Shown: positions 48,532 to 58,653 of the stretch, in pieces
Position numbering within the stretch: position 1 is the stretch's first letter
Layout: each line of letters starts with the position of its first letter
Assembly (NCBI RefSeq): GCF_008365315.1
Contig: NZ_CP043506.1
Location: 496,001-560,000, forward strand
Source of the DNA: Acetobacter vaccinii
GTDB taxonomy: Bacteria > Pseudomonadota > Alphaproteobacteria > Acetobacterales > Acetobacteraceae
Reading direction: 5' to 3'
Length of the DNA: 64,000 nt
Translations under genes and position numbers: made by a program
The notes under the pieces: model-generated
The model's input: the letters and a program-made list of their open reading frames with translations, nothing else
What the model was told of the DNA's origin: nothing
Database searches by the model: none

Positions 48532-49416
48532 ATGGACCCGGCGTTTCCCCGCCCCACTGGGCGGCCTCTTTCCTTTCAGGACCTGATCCTGACCCTGCAC
48601 CAGTTCTGGTCCCGTCAGGGGTGCGCCATACTCCAGCCCTATGATCAGGAAGTCGGCGCTGGCACGCTTTCCCCCCACACCACGTTGCGCGCACTGGGCA
48701 ACAAACCGTGGCGCGCAGCCTATGTGCAACCGTGCCGCCGCCCGTCCGATGGCCGCTATGGGGAAAATCCCAACCGCCTGCAGCATTATTATCAATATCA
48801 GGTTCTGCTGAAGCCCACACCGGAAGAAAGCCAGAAGCTGCTGCTGGACAGCTACCGCGCCATCGGGATCGACCCCGACAAGCACGACATCCGCTTTGTG
48901 GAAGATGACTGGGAAAACCCGACCATCGGTGCCTGGGGCCTTGGGTGGGAAGTCTGGTGTGACGGGATGGAAGTCACCCAGTTTACCTACTTCCAGCAGG
49001 TTGGCGGTATTCCGGTCAGCGTGCCCTCCACCGAGCTGACATACGGGCTGGAACGCCTGGCCATGTATGTGCAGGGCGTGGAAAATGTGTACGATCTGGA
49101 CTTCAACGGAGCAGGCCTGACCTATGGGGATGTGTTCCTGCGGGCCGAAAAAGACTACTCGCGCCACAACTTTGAATTAGCCAGCACTGAAAAACTGCTG
49201 CGCCACTTCGCCGACGCCGAAAAGGAAAGTGTCGCCCTGGCCGAAGCCGGCGTAGCCCAGCCCGCCTACGACCAGTGCCTGAAGGCAAGCCACCTGTTTA
49301 ACCTGCTGGACGCCCGCGGTGTGATCAGTGTCAGCGAACGGGCATCCTACATCGCCCGCGTACGCACACTGGCAAAACTGTGCTGTGAAACCTGGCTGGC
49401 TGGCGAGGACCAATAA
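48532..49416 (+). CDS. glyQ: Glycine--tRNA ligase alpha subunit
   Basis: Catalytic subunit of the alpha2-beta2 class IIc glycyl-tRNA synthetase. The 294 residues are nearly invariant in type: [55 protein letters not shown] and [12 protein letters not shown]. It ends 4 nt before glyS. A G-rich GGAG lies about 12 nt before ATG 48532. It diverges from the DUF2076 gene with a 237-nt gap that holds nothing else recognisable. Confidence 0.97.
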   Translation: MDPAFPRPTGRPLSFQDLILTLHQFWSRQGCAILQPYDQEVGAGTLSPHTTLRALGNKPWRAAYVQPCRRPSDGRYGENPNRLQHYYQYQVLLKPTPEESQKLLLDSYRAIGIDPDKHDIRFVEDDWENPTIGAWGLGWEVWCDGMEVTQFTYFQQVGGIPVSVPSTELTYGLERLAMYVQGVENVYDLDFNGAGLTYGDVFLRAEKDYSRHNFELASTEKLLRHFADAEKESVALAEAGVAQPAYDQCLKASHLFNLLDARGVISVSERASYIARVRTLAKLCCETWLAGEDQ

Positions 49417-49420
49417 CACC

Positions 49421-51481
49421 ATGCCTGAACTGCTGATTGAACTCTTCTCTGAAGAAATTCCCGCCCGCATGCAGCAGCAGGCTGGCGAAACCCTGCTGCG
49501 CCTACTGGCCGAAGCCCTAGCCCCGCTTGGCCCGACCAACGCCACAGCCTACACCGGCCCGCGCCGCATTGCCGCCAGTCTGACTGTGGCTACCGAAGTC
49601 CCGGGCCGCACAGTGTCCGAACGTGGCCCGCGCGAGGGTGCCCCCCCCAAGGCGCTGGAGGGCTTTACCCGCAAGCATGGCGTTACCCAGGAGGCCCTGA
49701 CCCTCAAGGACGGGTTCTGGCTGCTGGAGCGGGAAGAACCTGCTCTGGCCGCGCCACAGCATATTGCAGCTGTACTGCCCGAACTGCTGCGCCGCTTCCC
49801 CTGGCCCAAATCCATGCGCTGGGGCGCTGGCAGCAGCTTTACCTGGGTCCGCCCCCTGCGCCGCATCCTGTGCCTGCTTGATGGGCAGGTTGTGCCCTTT
49901 ACCCTTGCACAGGGCGACGACACCGGCCATGGCCTGCAAGCCGCAGACCTGACAGAGGGGCACCGCTTCCTCAACCCCGGTGCTGTGGCTGTCACCAGCG
50001 CCGCACACTGGCAGGAAACCCTGCGCGCACGCCATGTCATGGTGGATGCCGCAGAACGACGTGAGAGCATTACCTCTGCCCTCAACGCGCTGGCCACCAG
50101 CGAAGGACTGAGCATTGTGCCCGATGCCGGGCTGGTGGAGGAAGTTGCCGGGCTGGTAGAATGGCCCGTACCTTTCCTTGGCCAGATTGACGACATCTTC
50201 ATGGACCTGCCGCCCGAGGTCATGCAGGTGTCCATGCGCGTCAACCAGCGCTATTTTGCACTGCGTCAGGCCGACGGCAGCGCCGCATCCCGCTTTGCCT
50301 TTGTTGCCAACATCATCCCCAGTGATGATGGCGCACTGGTCGTAGCCGGGAACGAACGCGTGCTGCGCGCCCGCTTTGCCGATGCCCGGCATTTCTGGGA
50401 TCTGGACCGCAAGCGGACACTGGAAAGCCGTCTGCCCCTGCTGGACAGCATTACCTTCCACGCCCGTCTTGGGTCTCAGGGTGAACGCGTGCGCCGCACC
50501 GTACGCCTTGCCGGACTGATTGCAGGCATGACAGGGGCACCCGTTGCCCTGTGCGAGCGCGCAGCCCTGCTGGCCAAAACCGACCTGACAACCGGCATGG
50601 TTGGGGAGTTCCCCGAACTCCAGGGCGTCATGGGCGGCTACTACGCCACGCATGATGGTGAGGCGGCAGAAGTCGCACAGGCCATAGGGGAGCACTACAC
50701 CCCACGCGGCCCAGGCGACACCGTACCCACAGCCCCTGTTGCTGTCGTGCTGGGTCTGGCCGACCGGCTGGACATGCTGACAGCCTTTTTTGCTGCTGGT
50801 GAAAAACCATCAGGCTCGGGCGACCCCTTCGGTCTGCGCCGCGCAGCCCTGGGCATTATCCGCCTGATCCGTGAAAACGGACTGCGGCTTGATCTGGTCA
50901 AGCTGTTTACCCTGGCAGCGGAAGCCCTGCCCGCCGACCTGCGTGACGCCCCCGACCTTGCCCTGCTGCCGCAGTTCATGGCCGAACGCCTGCGCGTACA
51001 GCTCCGCTCCGAAGGGGCACGGCATGACTGCCTTGCTGCCATCTCGGTTGGCAATACAGACACGGATATCGTCCGTCTGCTGGCCCGCGCACAGGCCCTG
51101 CAGGCCATGCTGGAAACGGAAGATGGAGCCAACCTGCTGGCGGCAACCCGCAGGGCCACCAACATCCTGCGAATTGAGGACAAGAAGGACGGGCCGCATG
51201 AAGGCAGTCCCGACCCCGCCCTGTTCCAGCAGGAAGAGGAACGCGCCCTGTTTGCAGCCCTTGAGCGGGTTGAACCAGCCGTGGAAGCCGCCTTTGCGGA
51301 AGAGAAATTTACCGACGCCATGCGTGAGGCCGCAAGCCTGCGTCAGACGCTGGACAGTTTCTTTGCAGAGGTCACGGTCAACGCGCCAGAGGCTGCCCTG
51401 CGCCTGAACAGGCTGCACCTGCTGTTCCGCCTGGTGCGGATGATGCGGCTTATTGCCGACTTCAGCCAGATCGAGGGCTGA
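49421..51481 (+). CDS. glyS: Glycine--tRNA ligase beta subunit
   Basis: tRNA-binding partner of GlyQ, 686 residues. N-terminal PELLIELFSEEIPARMQQQA, the GPRRIA block, KSMRWGAG-SFTWVRPLRRIL, HD-domain-like central part (FHARLGSQGERVRR, LTTGMVGEFPELQGVMGGYYA) and the C-terminal anticodon-binding DALR-like region. It starts 4 nt after the glyQ stop, so the subunits are made together. A terminator follows the stop immediately. Confidence 0.97.
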   Translation: MPELLIELFSEEIPARMQQQAGETLLRLLAEALAPLGPTNATAYTGPRRIAASLTVATEVPGRTVSERGPREGAPPKALEGFTRKHGVTQEALTLKDGFWLLEREEPALAAPQHIAAVLPELLRRFPWPKSMRWGAGSSFTWVRPLRRILCLLDGQVVPFTLAQGDDTGHGLQAADLTEGHRFLNPGAVAVTSAAHWQETLRARHVMVDAAERRESITSALNALATSEGLSIVPDAGLVEEVAGLVEWPVPFLGQIDDIFMDLPPEVMQVSMRVNQRYFALRQADGSAASRFAFVANIIPSDDGALVVAGNERVLRARFADARHFWDLDRKRTLESRLPLLDSITFHARLGSQGERVRRTVRLAGLIAGMTGAPVALCERAALLAKTDLTTGMVGEFPELQGVMGGYYATHDGEAAEVAQAIGEHYTPRGPGDTVPTAPVAVVLGLADRLDMLTAFFAAGEKPSGSGDPFGLRRAALGIIRLIRENGLRLDLVKLFTLAAEALPADLRDAPDLALLPQFMAERLRVQLRSEGARHDCLAAISVGNTDTDIVRLLARAQALQAMLETEDGANLLAATRRATNILRIEDKKDGPHEGSPDPALFQQEEERALFAALERVEPAVEAAFAEEKFTDAMREAASLRQTLDSFFAEVTVNAPEAALRLNRLHLLFRLVRMMRLIADFSQIEG

Positions 51482-51489
51482 AAAACCAC

Positions 51490-51517
51490 TCTGCCCGGTG
51501 TTTGAGCACCGGGCAGA
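51490..51517 (+). terminator. Terminator after glyS
   Basis: TCTGCCCGGTG (51490-51500), TTTGAG loop, CACCGGGCAGA (51507-51517), then TGTTT: 11-bp perfect stem, 9 nt after the stop. Confidence 0.85.
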
Positions 51518-51574
51518 TGTTTAACATTCCATTCTTGCTACTTATTCAGACCATGACCCGGCACAACGCCATGG

Positions 51575-51745
51575 TCAGGACGTCGATCGCCCGCCGAAAA
51601 AGAGGCTGATCACCAGCAGAATAACAAAAATGAACAGTAAGGCCTTGGCAATTTCCGAAAGCCCGGAGGCCATGCCATGAAACCCGAGCAGGGACGCAAC
51701 CAGGGCAAGGATCAGAAACAGCAGAACCCAGCGTAAAAAGGCCAT
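51575..51745 (-). CDS. DUF1328-family small membrane protein
   Basis: A 56-residue protein that a length cut-off would miss. It starts MAFLRWVLLFLILALVASLL, then GFHGMASGLSEIAKALLF, then IFVILLVISLFFGG, ending RSTS. Two membrane helices joined by a short Gly/Ser/Ala-rich turn, with LGF-xG-A-xG near the middle, are the signature of DUF1328 (YtjA-like) proteins. The upstream GCGGAG (complement, about 8 nt before ATG 51745) supports translation. Function unknown; homologues are widespread and may respond to envelope stress. Confidence 0.88.
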   Translation of the reverse strand: MAFLRWVLLFLILALVASLLGFHGMASGLSEIAKALLFIFVILLVISLFFGGRSTS

Positions 51746-51877
51746 TGGTTATCTCCGCTTCGCCACGCCAGAAAGGCGGGTGGCTTTTTGGATAGACCTT
51801 GTTAACGCATGAAAGCCGGGGGAGTTCTGCCCCCTTTGCTCATACTGACCATTACGCTGGCATTGGTCACAGAATTT

Positions 51878-52642
51878 TCAATGTGTGGTGGGCACGCCAA
51901 TCACATCATAGCCCGCGCTGCCTGCGGCAGGACCGGGTGGGGGCGCATTGCCGACAACAATTGGCACCATGGTTTCCATCGTCGGGCCAAGTTCCCGCGC
52001 ACTGATTGCCGTGCCCATGGCCCCGTTGCTGCCCGTACCGACAGCATAAAGCTCCTGCCCCGGCTTGAGCATAGCCGCAACACGTGTGGCTTCACCCGGT
52101 GCCAGATGAACCAGCGCATGGTTTTTAAGGATAACACCCGCAACCTGCCCGCCCATGGTGTACAGCGGCATCCAGATTTCACCATGCAGTACCAGATCCG
52201 ACCCTGCGATCATCTCCGGGGAATGCTGGGGCATGCTGATAAACGTGTCACGCACGCTGCGGCCTTGAGCGCTGGTCACTTCAAATGCGCGGATAATGGG
52301 CAATGTCGTGCTTTTAAGCCCGCGCACCTGCACGGTATCACCAGGTTTGGCCAGCCCTGCAAAGGCGTGGCCTTCCTCTGGGGTGACAAAAACCTGCTCA
52401 CCACTCTCCAGCACAAAACCTGTCACCGCACCGTTGGGTGAGAGCAGGAACTGGACAATCTTACCCGTAAAAACACGCAGGGGGCTGAGGTCATAAACCC
52501 CCTGGCTGGCAATTTCCCCAGGGCTGAGCGCTGGTGGCTGGCTATGGGCCGCCGGTTTGGGTGCCGCCGCATGGGCCAGAGGGGTAACAGCACAGGAAAA
52601 CGCCAGCAGGGCTGCTGGCACAAAAGACTGATGGCGCATCAC
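51878..52642 (-). CDS. Secreted protein of unknown function with an internal duplication
   Basis: The 254-residue product has a signal peptide (MRHQSFVPAALLAFSC..., cleavage near AHA-A at residue 25) and a Pro/Ala-rich mature N-terminus. Two similar segments of about 50 residues follow (59-108 and 153-202). They share the pattern G-x-I, five residues, then G-x-V-x-G-x-x-L, then V-x-x-x-P-x-E and, near the end, (L)-(A/K)-KPG. I know no named family with certainty; an OB- or SH3-like beta fold is plausible. It is periplasmic by prediction. First ATG at 52642; ATG 52639 equally good. Confidence 0.75.
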   Translation of the reverse strand: MMRHQSFVPAALLAFSCAVTPLAHAAAPKPAAHSQPPALSPGEIASQGVYDLSPLRVFTGKIVQFLLSPNGAVTGFVLESGEQVFVTPEEGHAFAGLAKPGDTVQVRGLKSTTLPIIRAFEVTSAQGRSVRDTFISMPQHSPEMIAGSDLVLHGEIWMPLYTMGGQVAGVILKNHALVHLAPGEATRVAAMLKPGQELYAVGTGSNGAMGTAISARELGPTMETMVPIVVGNAPPPGPAAGSAGYDVIGVPTTH

Positions 52643-52661
52643 TCAACCGATAACAAAAGCA

Positions 52662-52690
52662 CCGTTCCGCCATCAATAATGGCGGAACGG
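52662..52690 (-). terminator. Terminator after purH
   Basis: CCGTTCCGCCAT and ATGGCGGAACGG (52679-52690 and 52662-52673) form a perfect 12-bp stem with a 5-nt loop, followed on the minus strand by TGCTTTTGTT. A second shorter hairpin (TTTCCCGC/GCGGGAAA, 52735-52754) lies between it and the purH stop. Confidence 0.8.
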
Positions 52691-52760
52691 GCAATGACAT
52701 GAGATTCGGTTGATATACTCGGCCATGAAAGGCCTTTCCCGCAAGAGCGGGAAAAGCGTG

Positions 52761-54338
52761 TCAGTGGCGGAAATGGCGCATACCGGTAAAGACCATGGCA
52801 ATCCCGGCGGCATCGGCTGCGGCAATCACCTCATCATCGCGGATGGAGCCACCGGGCTGGATCACAGCCGTTGCCCCTGCGGCAACAATGGTTTCCAGCC
52901 CGTCAGCAAACGGGAAGAACGCATCCGACGCAGCAACGGAGCCCTGTGTCAGCGGGGTATCCAGCCCAGCGGCACGCGCGGCCTCCCCACTTTTGGAGGC
53001 AGCAATCCGGGCTGAATCAACGCGGCTCATCTGTCCGGCACCCACACCAACGGTTGCCCCGTTTTTGGCATAGACAATGGCGTTGGACTTCACATGCTTG
53101 GCCACACGGAAAGCAAACAGAAGATCATCCATTTCCTGACCGGACGGCGCGCGCTTGGTCACAACCCGCAGGCTTTCGCGCGTAATGCGGCCATTGTCGC
53201 GGGTCTGGGCCAGAAAGCCACCCGCAACAGAGCGCACAACCAGCCCCGCTGCTGCCGGGTCCGGCAGGCCGCCTGTCAGCAGCAGCCGCAGGTTTTTCTT
53301 GCGGGCCAGAAGTTCACGCGCGGCTTCTTCCGCATCCGGGGCGACAATGACTTCGGTAAACAGGGTCGAAATTTTCTCAGCCGTTTCCGCATCCAGCATG
53401 CGGTTCAGGGCGACAATGCCGCCAAAGGCCGACACCGGGTCACACTTCAGAGCCTGATCCCACGCGGCGGACAGCGTCGGGGCAACAGCCACACCACAGG
53501 GGTTGGCATGTTTGACAATGACCACCGCCGGGCTGTCAAATTCGGCCACAGCCTCAAAAGCCGCATCAGTATCGTTGATGTTGTTGTAGGACAGGGACTT
53601 GCCCTGCAACTGCACAGCCGTAGCCACACCCGGCCGGGTGCTGCCATCGCGGTAGAACGCCGCCTGCTGGTGCGGGTTTTCACCATAGCGCAGGCTTTCG
53701 GCCTTCTGCCCGGCCAGAATAAAGCGGTCAGCTAGGGGCTGGCCTGCCTGCTGGGCAAACCAGGCAGCAATGGCGGCATCATACGCAGCCGTGCGGGCAT
53801 AGGCGGCACCAGCCAGGCTCCTGCGGAAGTCAAGCGACGTGCCACCATCGCCCAGCGCGTCGATCAGACCTTCGTACTGGGCCGGATCGGTCAGAACAAC
53901 AACATGGCCATGGTTTTTGGCAGCCGCACGGATCAGGGCCGGGCCGCCGATATCAATGTTCTCGATGCAGGTTTCCGCATCCGCGCCAGATGCAACCGTC
54001 TTTTCAAAGGGGTAGAGGTTGACGGCAACCAGATCGATCGGGGCAATGCCGTGCTCTTCCATCTGCGCCAGATGGGCTGGCAGGTCGCGGCGGCCAAGAA
54101 TGCCACCATGGATCTGCGGCACAAGCGTCTTCACCCGCCCGTCGAGAATTTCGGGGAAACCCGTGTGATCAGACACTTCCGTAACCGGCACACCTGCGTC
54201 ACGCAGGGCCTTGGCGGAACCGCCGGTGGACAGAATTTCCGCACCCTGTGCGCTCAGCGCCCGGGCAAGGTCAAGCAGGCCGGTCTTGTCGGAAACAGAA
54301 ATAAGAGCGCGCCGGATAGGCAGCGGTGTCTGGCTCAT
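52761..54338 (-). CDS. purH: Bifunctional AICAR formyltransferase/IMP cyclohydrolase
   Basis: Last two steps of IMP synthesis. The 525-residue product has an N-terminal MGS-like cyclohydrolase domain ([56 protein letters not shown]) and a C-terminal transformylase domain ([53 protein letters not shown]). Complete and of standard length. It follows trmB on the minus strand after a terminator-like hairpin. Confidence 0.97.
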   Translation of the reverse strand: MSQTPLPIRRALISVSDKTGLLDLARALSAQGAEILSTGGSAKALRDAGVPVTEVSDHTGFPEILDGRVKTLVPQIHGGILGRRDLPAHLAQMEEHGIAPIDLVAVNLYPFEKTVASGADAETCIENIDIGGPALIRAAAKNHGHVVVLTDPAQYEGLIDALGDGGTSLDFRRSLAGAAYARTAAYDAAIAAWFAQQAGQPLADRFILAGQKAESLRYGENPHQQAAFYRDGSTRPGVATAVQLQGKSLSYNNINDTDAAFEAVAEFDSPAVVIVKHANPCGVAVAPTLSAAWDQALKCDPVSAFGGIVALNRMLDAETAEKISTLFTEVIVAPDAEEAARELLARKKNLRLLLTGGLPDPAAAGLVVRSVAGGFLAQTRDNGRITRESLRVVTKRAPSGQEMDDLLFAFRVAKHVKSNAIVYAKNGATVGVGAGQMSRVDSARIAASKSGEAARAAGLDTPLTQGSVAASDAFFPFADGLETIVAAGATAVIQPGGSIRDDEVIAAADAAGIAMVFTGMRHFRH

Positions 54339-54431
54339 GGGGAGACCTTTCGCACGGCAAAAACGGAATGGGGCTAGCTGGCCACCATGTCATATGCGGG
54401 AAAGCAGCCAGAAAACCCAGAAAAACGAAGA

Positions 54432-54452
54432 CACCCGCCTTAGCGGCGGGTG
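54432..54452 (-). terminator. Hairpin overlapping the trmB stop codon
   Basis: CACCCGCC (54445-54452 on the complement) pairs with GGCGGGTG (54432-54439) around a 5-nt loop that contains the TAA stop of trmB; a T-rich stretch follows on the minus strand. The terminator thus uses the last codons of the gene. Confidence 0.7.
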
Positions 54453-55177
54453 AATGTCCAGTAAAGCGGCTGACGGCCCGCCGCGATGGCCTTGGCCTCG
54501 TAACGGGTGGGGAACCACCCTTCCGGCCTGACAGTAGCGGGTTCAGGCGCGTCAAAATACGGTTGATCGGCCATGACCTCACGCACCCAGTTCTGGTAGG
54601 TCGGGTCGTCACTGGCCACACGCCAGACAGCACCGGGTTTAAGAACACGGGCAACGAGCGCCACGTTCTGCGGGTGCACAAAGCGCCGTTTGGCGTGCCG
54701 GGCCTTGGGCCAGGGATCTGGGAACATCAGAAACAACCGGTCCAGCACGGCATCGGGCAGGGCCCTGAGCACCAGACGGGCGTCATCATCCCATAGCCGC
54801 AGCATGCCAGGCACGGGGGCTGTTGCTTCCTGCCCTACCGGCACCAACCGGCTCAGCAGGGAGCACAGACCATTATGGAAAACTTCCGAGGCAACATAGC
54901 CAACGTCGGGGTGGGCCTGGGTCTGGGCCAGAACGTGCTCGCCCCCACCAAAACCCACCTCGAACCAGATCTGCTCTGGTGCCTTGTCAAACACCGCCGC
55001 GATCTGCGCCGCCCGCTCCAGCGGAAAGCGCATACGGGGCAGTGTTTCGTCCAGCAGTCGCTCCTGACGGGGGCGAAGCGGGTGGCCGCGCTGGCGGCCA
55101 TACAGGCGCTCCGGTGGGGGTTTGACATCCACCGTATCAGGCTGACCGATAACCGGCTGGCCCTTGTCCTCCGTCAT
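54440..55177 (-). CDS. trmB: tRNA (guanine-N7)-methyltransferase
   Basis: SAM-dependent enzyme that methylates G46 in tRNA variable loops. The 245 residues include RLYGRQRGHPLRPRQ at the N-terminus, the SAM motif WFEVGFGGGEHVL, the catalytic-region FPDPWPKARHAKRRFV and the late FPTRYEAKAIAAG. It lies 19 nt after metK on the same strand, which makes sense as metK makes the methyl donor; this metK-trmB pairing is common in alphaproteobacteria. Confidence 0.96.
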   Translation of the reverse strand: MTEDKGQPVIGQPDTVDVKPPPERLYGRQRGHPLRPRQERLLDETLPRMRFPLERAAQIAAVFDKAPEQIWFEVGFGGGEHVLAQTQAHPDVGYVASEVFHNGLCSLLSRLVPVGQEATAPVPGMLRLWDDDARLVLRALPDAVLDRLFLMFPDPWPKARHAKRRFVHPQNVALVARVLKPGAVWRVASDDPTYQNWVREVMADQPYFDAPEPATVRPEGWFPTRYEAKAIAAGRQPLYWTFTRR

Positions 55178-55196
55178 GATCGCTGCCTGCCCTCTA

Positions 55197-56384
55197 TTAG
55201 CGCTTCAGCGCGGTACGCAGGGCGTCGACCAGATCGGTACGTTCCCAGGTAAAGTTATCCAGCGCATCATCAGGCGTACGGCCGAAGTGGCCGTAGGCAG
55301 ATGTCACCGCATAGATCGGGCGGTTCAGGCGCAGGTGCTTACGAATACCGCGCGGCGTCAGGTCCATGACCTCACGCAGGGCTTCACCCAAGCGGGCTTC
55401 GTCCACATCCTTGCCGGTCTCGTCCAGGTCAACATAGACAGACAGAGGATGAGACACGCCAATGGCGTAGGAAAGCTGGATGGTGCAACGGTCGGCCAGA
55501 CCGGCAGCAACTACGTTCTTAGCCAGGTAGCGGCAGGCATAGGCAGCGGAACGGTCCACCTTGGTGGGGTCCTTGCCGGAGAATGCGCCACCACCATGCG
55601 GGGCTGCACCACCGTAAGTGTCCACAATGATCTTGCGCCCGGTCAGGCCGCAATCCCCATCGGGGCCACCGATGACGAACACGCCGGTCGGGTTGGCATA
55701 AAATTCGTTCTCAGGCGGCATCCAGCCTTCGGGCAGGACTTCACGCGTCACATCCAGCAGGCCGGCGCGCAGGACGGACTGGTCCAGCCCCAGATCATGC
55801 TGGGTGGAAATGACGACAGACGTTGCCCCGACCGGGCGGCCGTTGACGTAGCGCAGGGTCACCTGGCTTTTGGCATCGGGCTGCAGGCCTGCCACGCGGG
55901 AGTCGCCAGCGCGGCGCAGGTCGCGGATACGGTGCAGAATGCGGTGCGCGTAATACAGCGGCGCAGGCATAAGAGTATCGGTCTCGTTGGACGCGTAACC
56001 GAACATGATGCCCTGGTCACCAGCGCCTTCGTCCTTGTCGGAGGTGCTGTCCACGCCAACGGCAATGTCAGCGGACTGAGCATGCAGGTAGTTGGCTGCA
56101 TCAGCCCGACGCCAGGAAAAGCCTTCCTGGTCGTAGCCAATGTCCTTGACGGCTTCGCGCGCCAGTTCAATCAGCTTTTCGGACGTGACAGAAGCCGGGC
56201 CACGCACTTCGCCCGCCAGGACGATACGGTTGGTGGTCACCAGCGTTTCACAGGCGACACGGGCTTCCGGGTCTGCTGCAAGATACGCATCCAGAACAGT
56301 ATCGCTGATCCGGTCAGCAACCTTATCGGGGTGCCCTTCGGAAACGGATTCCGAAGTAAACAGAAAATCGCCGTCTTTACGCAT
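55197..56384 (-). CDS. metK: S-adenosylmethionine synthetase
   Basis: Makes SAM from methionine and ATP. The 395-residue product has [20 protein letters not shown] (N-terminal Mg/ATP region), [29 protein letters not shown] and [13 protein letters not shown], all classic MetK blocks. The length is standard from ATG 56384. No strong ribosome site is visible; instead the bases directly before the start lie in one arm of a predicted RNA helix (see the leader). trmB follows after 19 nt. Confidence 0.97.
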   Translation of the reverse strand: MRKDGDFLFTSESVSEGHPDKVADRISDTVLDAYLAADPEARVACETLVTTNRIVLAGEVRGPASVTSEKLIELAREAVKDIGYDQEGFSWRRADAANYLHAQSADIAVGVDSTSDKDEGAGDQGIMFGYASNETDTLMPAPLYYAHRILHRIRDLRRAGDSRVAGLQPDAKSQVTLRYVNGRPVGATSVVISTQHDLGLDQSVLRAGLLDVTREVLPEGWMPPENEFYANPTGVFVIGGPDGDCGLTGRKIIVDTYGGAAPHGGGAFSGKDPTKVDRSAAYACRYLAKNVVAAGLADRCTIQLSYAIGVSHPLSVYVDLDETGKDVDEARLGEALREVMDLTPRGIRKHLRLNRPIYAVTSAYGHFGRTPDDALDNFTWERTDLVDALRTALKR

Positions 56385-56387
56385 GGT

Positions 56388-56457
56388 GGTGCCGTTCGCC
56401 TCACGGTGAGTGAAAAAGGAAACAGGTGACCATCCCCACACAACAGGGGACGGCACC
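56388..56457 (-). promoter_or_regulatory. Structured mRNA leader directly before metK
   Basis: On the minus-strand RNA, CGGUGCC-type bases (complement of 56451-56457) pair with GGCACC-containing bases (complement of 56388-56394) as a 7-bp closing helix that ends 3 nt before the metK AUG. Inside are two small hairpins: TCCCC/GGGGA (56433-56437/56446-56450) and CTCA/TGAG around CGG (56400-56410). The three-way shape could hide the translation start. I do not recognise a known SAM riboswitch consensus, so this is a candidate only. Confidence 0.45.
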
Positions 56458-56577
56458 GTATGACGGGATACTAGCCAATGGTCAAGGGTGTTCCCACCCC
56501 CCTTACCCCACGCCCCGGCGTGCAGGACTCCACACCCGGAACGAGGCCATAACGTAACAATTCCGCCACCAAAACCT

Positions 56578-57357
56578 TTACAGGGGGGGCAGACCCAGCA
56601 CGTCTTCCATGCCGTACAGACCAGCCGGACGCCCCGCAACCCAACGGGCTGCCCGGACAGCACCGGTGGCGAAAATGCGCCGGTCAAAGGCCCGATGTGT
56701 CAGGGTGATCTGCTCATCCGCAGAGGTGAAAAGCACTTCGTGCTCTCCCACAATCTGGCCACCACGCAGGGCTGCAAAGCCAATGGCACCGGGGCTGCGG
56801 GCACCGCAATGACCATCACGCCCGCTCTCGCGCACATCCGCCAGTACCACGCCACGCCCCTGCGCCACGGATTCCCCAATCGCCAGAGCTGTGCCAGACG
56901 GGGCATCCACCTTCTGACGATGGTGCATTTCCACAATCTCGGCGTCGTAGGACTCGGCAGGCAGGGCCTGGCCCATCATCAACGCCAGACGACGCACCAG
57001 AGTAACGCCGGGTGAAAAATTGGCAGCATGGACCACAGCAATCAGACCAGCCGCGTCCTGCACGGCAGCCTGTTGGGCATCGGATAGGCCGGTTGTACCC
57101 AGCACCCAGGCCACGCCTGCGGCCGACAGGTCACGCGCATGGGCCACAACTGTGTCCGCATGAGTGAAGTCAATCACAGCGTCGCTGACCGTTGCCAGTT
57201 CCGCCATGGTGGCAAACAGCTTGAGCCCTGCGGGCAGGCCTGACGCCTGCTCCAGCTGGCGAGTGGTCCCACCGGCAACTTCAAGCCCCGCAGCCTGTAC
57301 TTCCTCGACCAGCAGACGGCCGACACGGCCGGTAATTCCGGCAATACCAATACGCAT
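56578..57357 (-). CDS. dapB: 4-Hydroxy-tetrahydrodipicolinate reductase
   Basis: Second step of the diaminopimelate branch of lysine and peptidoglycan synthesis. The 259 residues show the Rossmann motif [38 protein letters not shown] and the substrate region [16 protein letters not shown] with the catalytic His. It starts 5 nt after the dnaJ stop on the same strand, so it is probably cotranscribed with dnaJ, an order seen in other acetic acid bacteria. Confidence 0.96.
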   Translation of the reverse strand: MRIGIAGITGRVGRLLVEEVQAAGLEVAGGTTRQLEQASGLPAGLKLFATMAELATVSDAVIDFTHADTVVAHARDLSAAGVAWVLGTTGLSDAQQAAVQDAAGLIAVVHAANFSPGVTLVRRLALMMGQALPAESYDAEIVEMHHRQKVDAPSGTALAIGESVAQGRGVVLADVRESGRDGHCGARSPGAIGFAALRGGQIVGEHEVLFTSADEQITLTHRAFDRRIFATGAVRAARWVAGRPAGLYGMEDVLGLPPL

Positions 57358-57362
57358 CGGGC

Positions 57363-58505
57363 TTATTCCGTCCCTTCAAAGAAATCACGCACGCGGCGGA
57401 AAAAACCGGTGTGTTCGGGGCTGTGTTTGACATCCTCCCCGGCTTCTTTCTCAAACTCTTCCAGCAGTTCACGCTGGCGTTTGGTCAGGTGCTGGGGCGT
57501 TTCCACCGAGACCTGAATATACATGTCGCCCCGCGCGCTGGAGCGCAGGACCGAGAATCCCTTGCCGCGCAAACGGAAATGCGACCCCGTCTGTGTTCCT
57601 GCTGGGATTTTTACCTGAGTGCGGCTGCCATCCACGACGGGCACTTCAATTTCCGTGCCCAGGGCTGCCTGCGCCATCCGCAGCGGCACGCGGCAATACA
57701 CATTGGCCCCGTCGCGCTGGAAGATGCTGTGCTCGGCCACCGCAACATGCACATACAGGTCACCCGGCGGCACACCATTGCTGCCTGCCTCGCCCTCACC
57801 CGACAGGCGGATACGGGTGCCGTCCTCAACCCCGGCGGGGATCTGGACAGGAACCATGCGTTCCTTTTCCACCGTCCCTTCGCCTCGGCAGGCCTTGCAG
57901 GGGTCTTTAACGGTACGGCCAGCACCATGGCAGGTCGGACAGGGCCGTTCGACAATAAAGAAGCCCTGCTGGGCCCGCACCTTGCCCGCACCATGGCAGC
58001 TTGGGCAGGTCTGCACACCAGCAGCACCATCACTGGAGCCGGAACCCCCGCAGCTTTCGCAGGCGACACGGGTTATGACCCGCACATCCTTCTGCACCCC
58101 TGCAAAGGCTTCTTCCAACGTGATTTCAACATGGGCCTGAATGTCGTTGCCACTCCGGGCCTGACCGCCACGGCGGCCACCCATCATGTCACCGAACATC
58201 TGCTCAAAAATATCGCCCAGACCGCCGCCACCAAAGCCGCTGAAATCAAATCCGCCTGGCCCTGCACCGCCGCCGCCTTCAAAGGCCGCATGGCCAAACC
58301 GGTCGTAGGCTGCACGCTTCTGCTCATCCTTGAGGATGTCGTACGCCTGATTGATTTCCTTGAACTTGGCCTCGGCTGTGTCGTCACCCTGATTGCGGTC
58401 TGGGTGATATTTCATGGCCAGCTTGCGATAGGATTTCTTGATTTCTTCTGACGATGCCGTTCGGGAAATCTCAAGAATTTCGTAATAGTCAAGCTGCGTG
58501 GCCAT
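57363..58505 (-). CDS. dnaJ: Chaperone protein DnaJ
   Basis: Hsp40 co-chaperone of DnaK, 380 residues: J domain with HPD (MKYHPDRN, residues about 5-70), Gly/Phe-rich linker ([19 protein letters not shown]), four zinc-finger CxxCxGxG repeats ([32 protein letters not shown]) and the C-terminal substrate domains. Start ATG 58505 has AGAGGAC upstream. It follows dnaK, but two hairpins lie between, one with a T5 tail, so transcription from dnaK into dnaJ is likely reduced. Confidence 0.97.
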   Translation of the reverse strand: MATQLDYYEILEISRTASSEEIKKSYRKLAMKYHPDRNQGDDTAEAKFKEINQAYDILKDEQKRAAYDRFGHAAFEGGGGAGPGGFDFSGFGGGGLGDIFEQMFGDMMGGRRGGQARSGNDIQAHVEITLEEAFAGVQKDVRVITRVACESCGGSGSSDGAAGVQTCPSCHGAGKVRAQQGFFIVERPCPTCHGAGRTVKDPCKACRGEGTVEKERMVPVQIPAGVEDGTRIRLSGEGEAGSNGVPPGDLYVHVAVAEHSIFQRDGANVYCRVPLRMAQAALGTEIEVPVVDGSRTQVKIPAGTQTGSHFRLRGKGFSVLRSSARGDMYIQVSVETPQHLTKRQRELLEEFEKEAGEDVKHSPEHTGFFRRVRDFFEGTE

Positions 58506-58557
58506 TGGTGTCCTCTCGAAGCTGCCCCCGCGCGAGCACAGCATCTGTCCTGAATGT

Positions 58558-58637
58558 AAAAAGGCGTCCGCCTTCTGGGAAGCACGGACGCCAGAAAATC
58601 AAGGCGGGGTGGCCACTCCCGCTGTCATGGCCACCCC
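58558..58637 (-). terminator. Two hairpins between dnaK and dnaJ
   Basis: First after dnaK: TGGCCA-based 10-bp stem GGGGTGGCCA/TGGCCACCCC (58606-58637). Then GGCGTCCG/CGGACGCC (58585-58592 with 58563-58570), followed by TTTTT on the minus strand (58558-58562), a typical intrinsic terminator. dnaJ-dapB may therefore depend on partial readthrough or a promoter in the 50 nt left. Confidence 0.8.
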
Positions 58638-58653
58638 GGTTGCGTGCGCCCGA

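Noticed and set aside
55164..56429. Long + strand frame opposite metK
   Set aside because: Shadow of metK, with no independent evidence.
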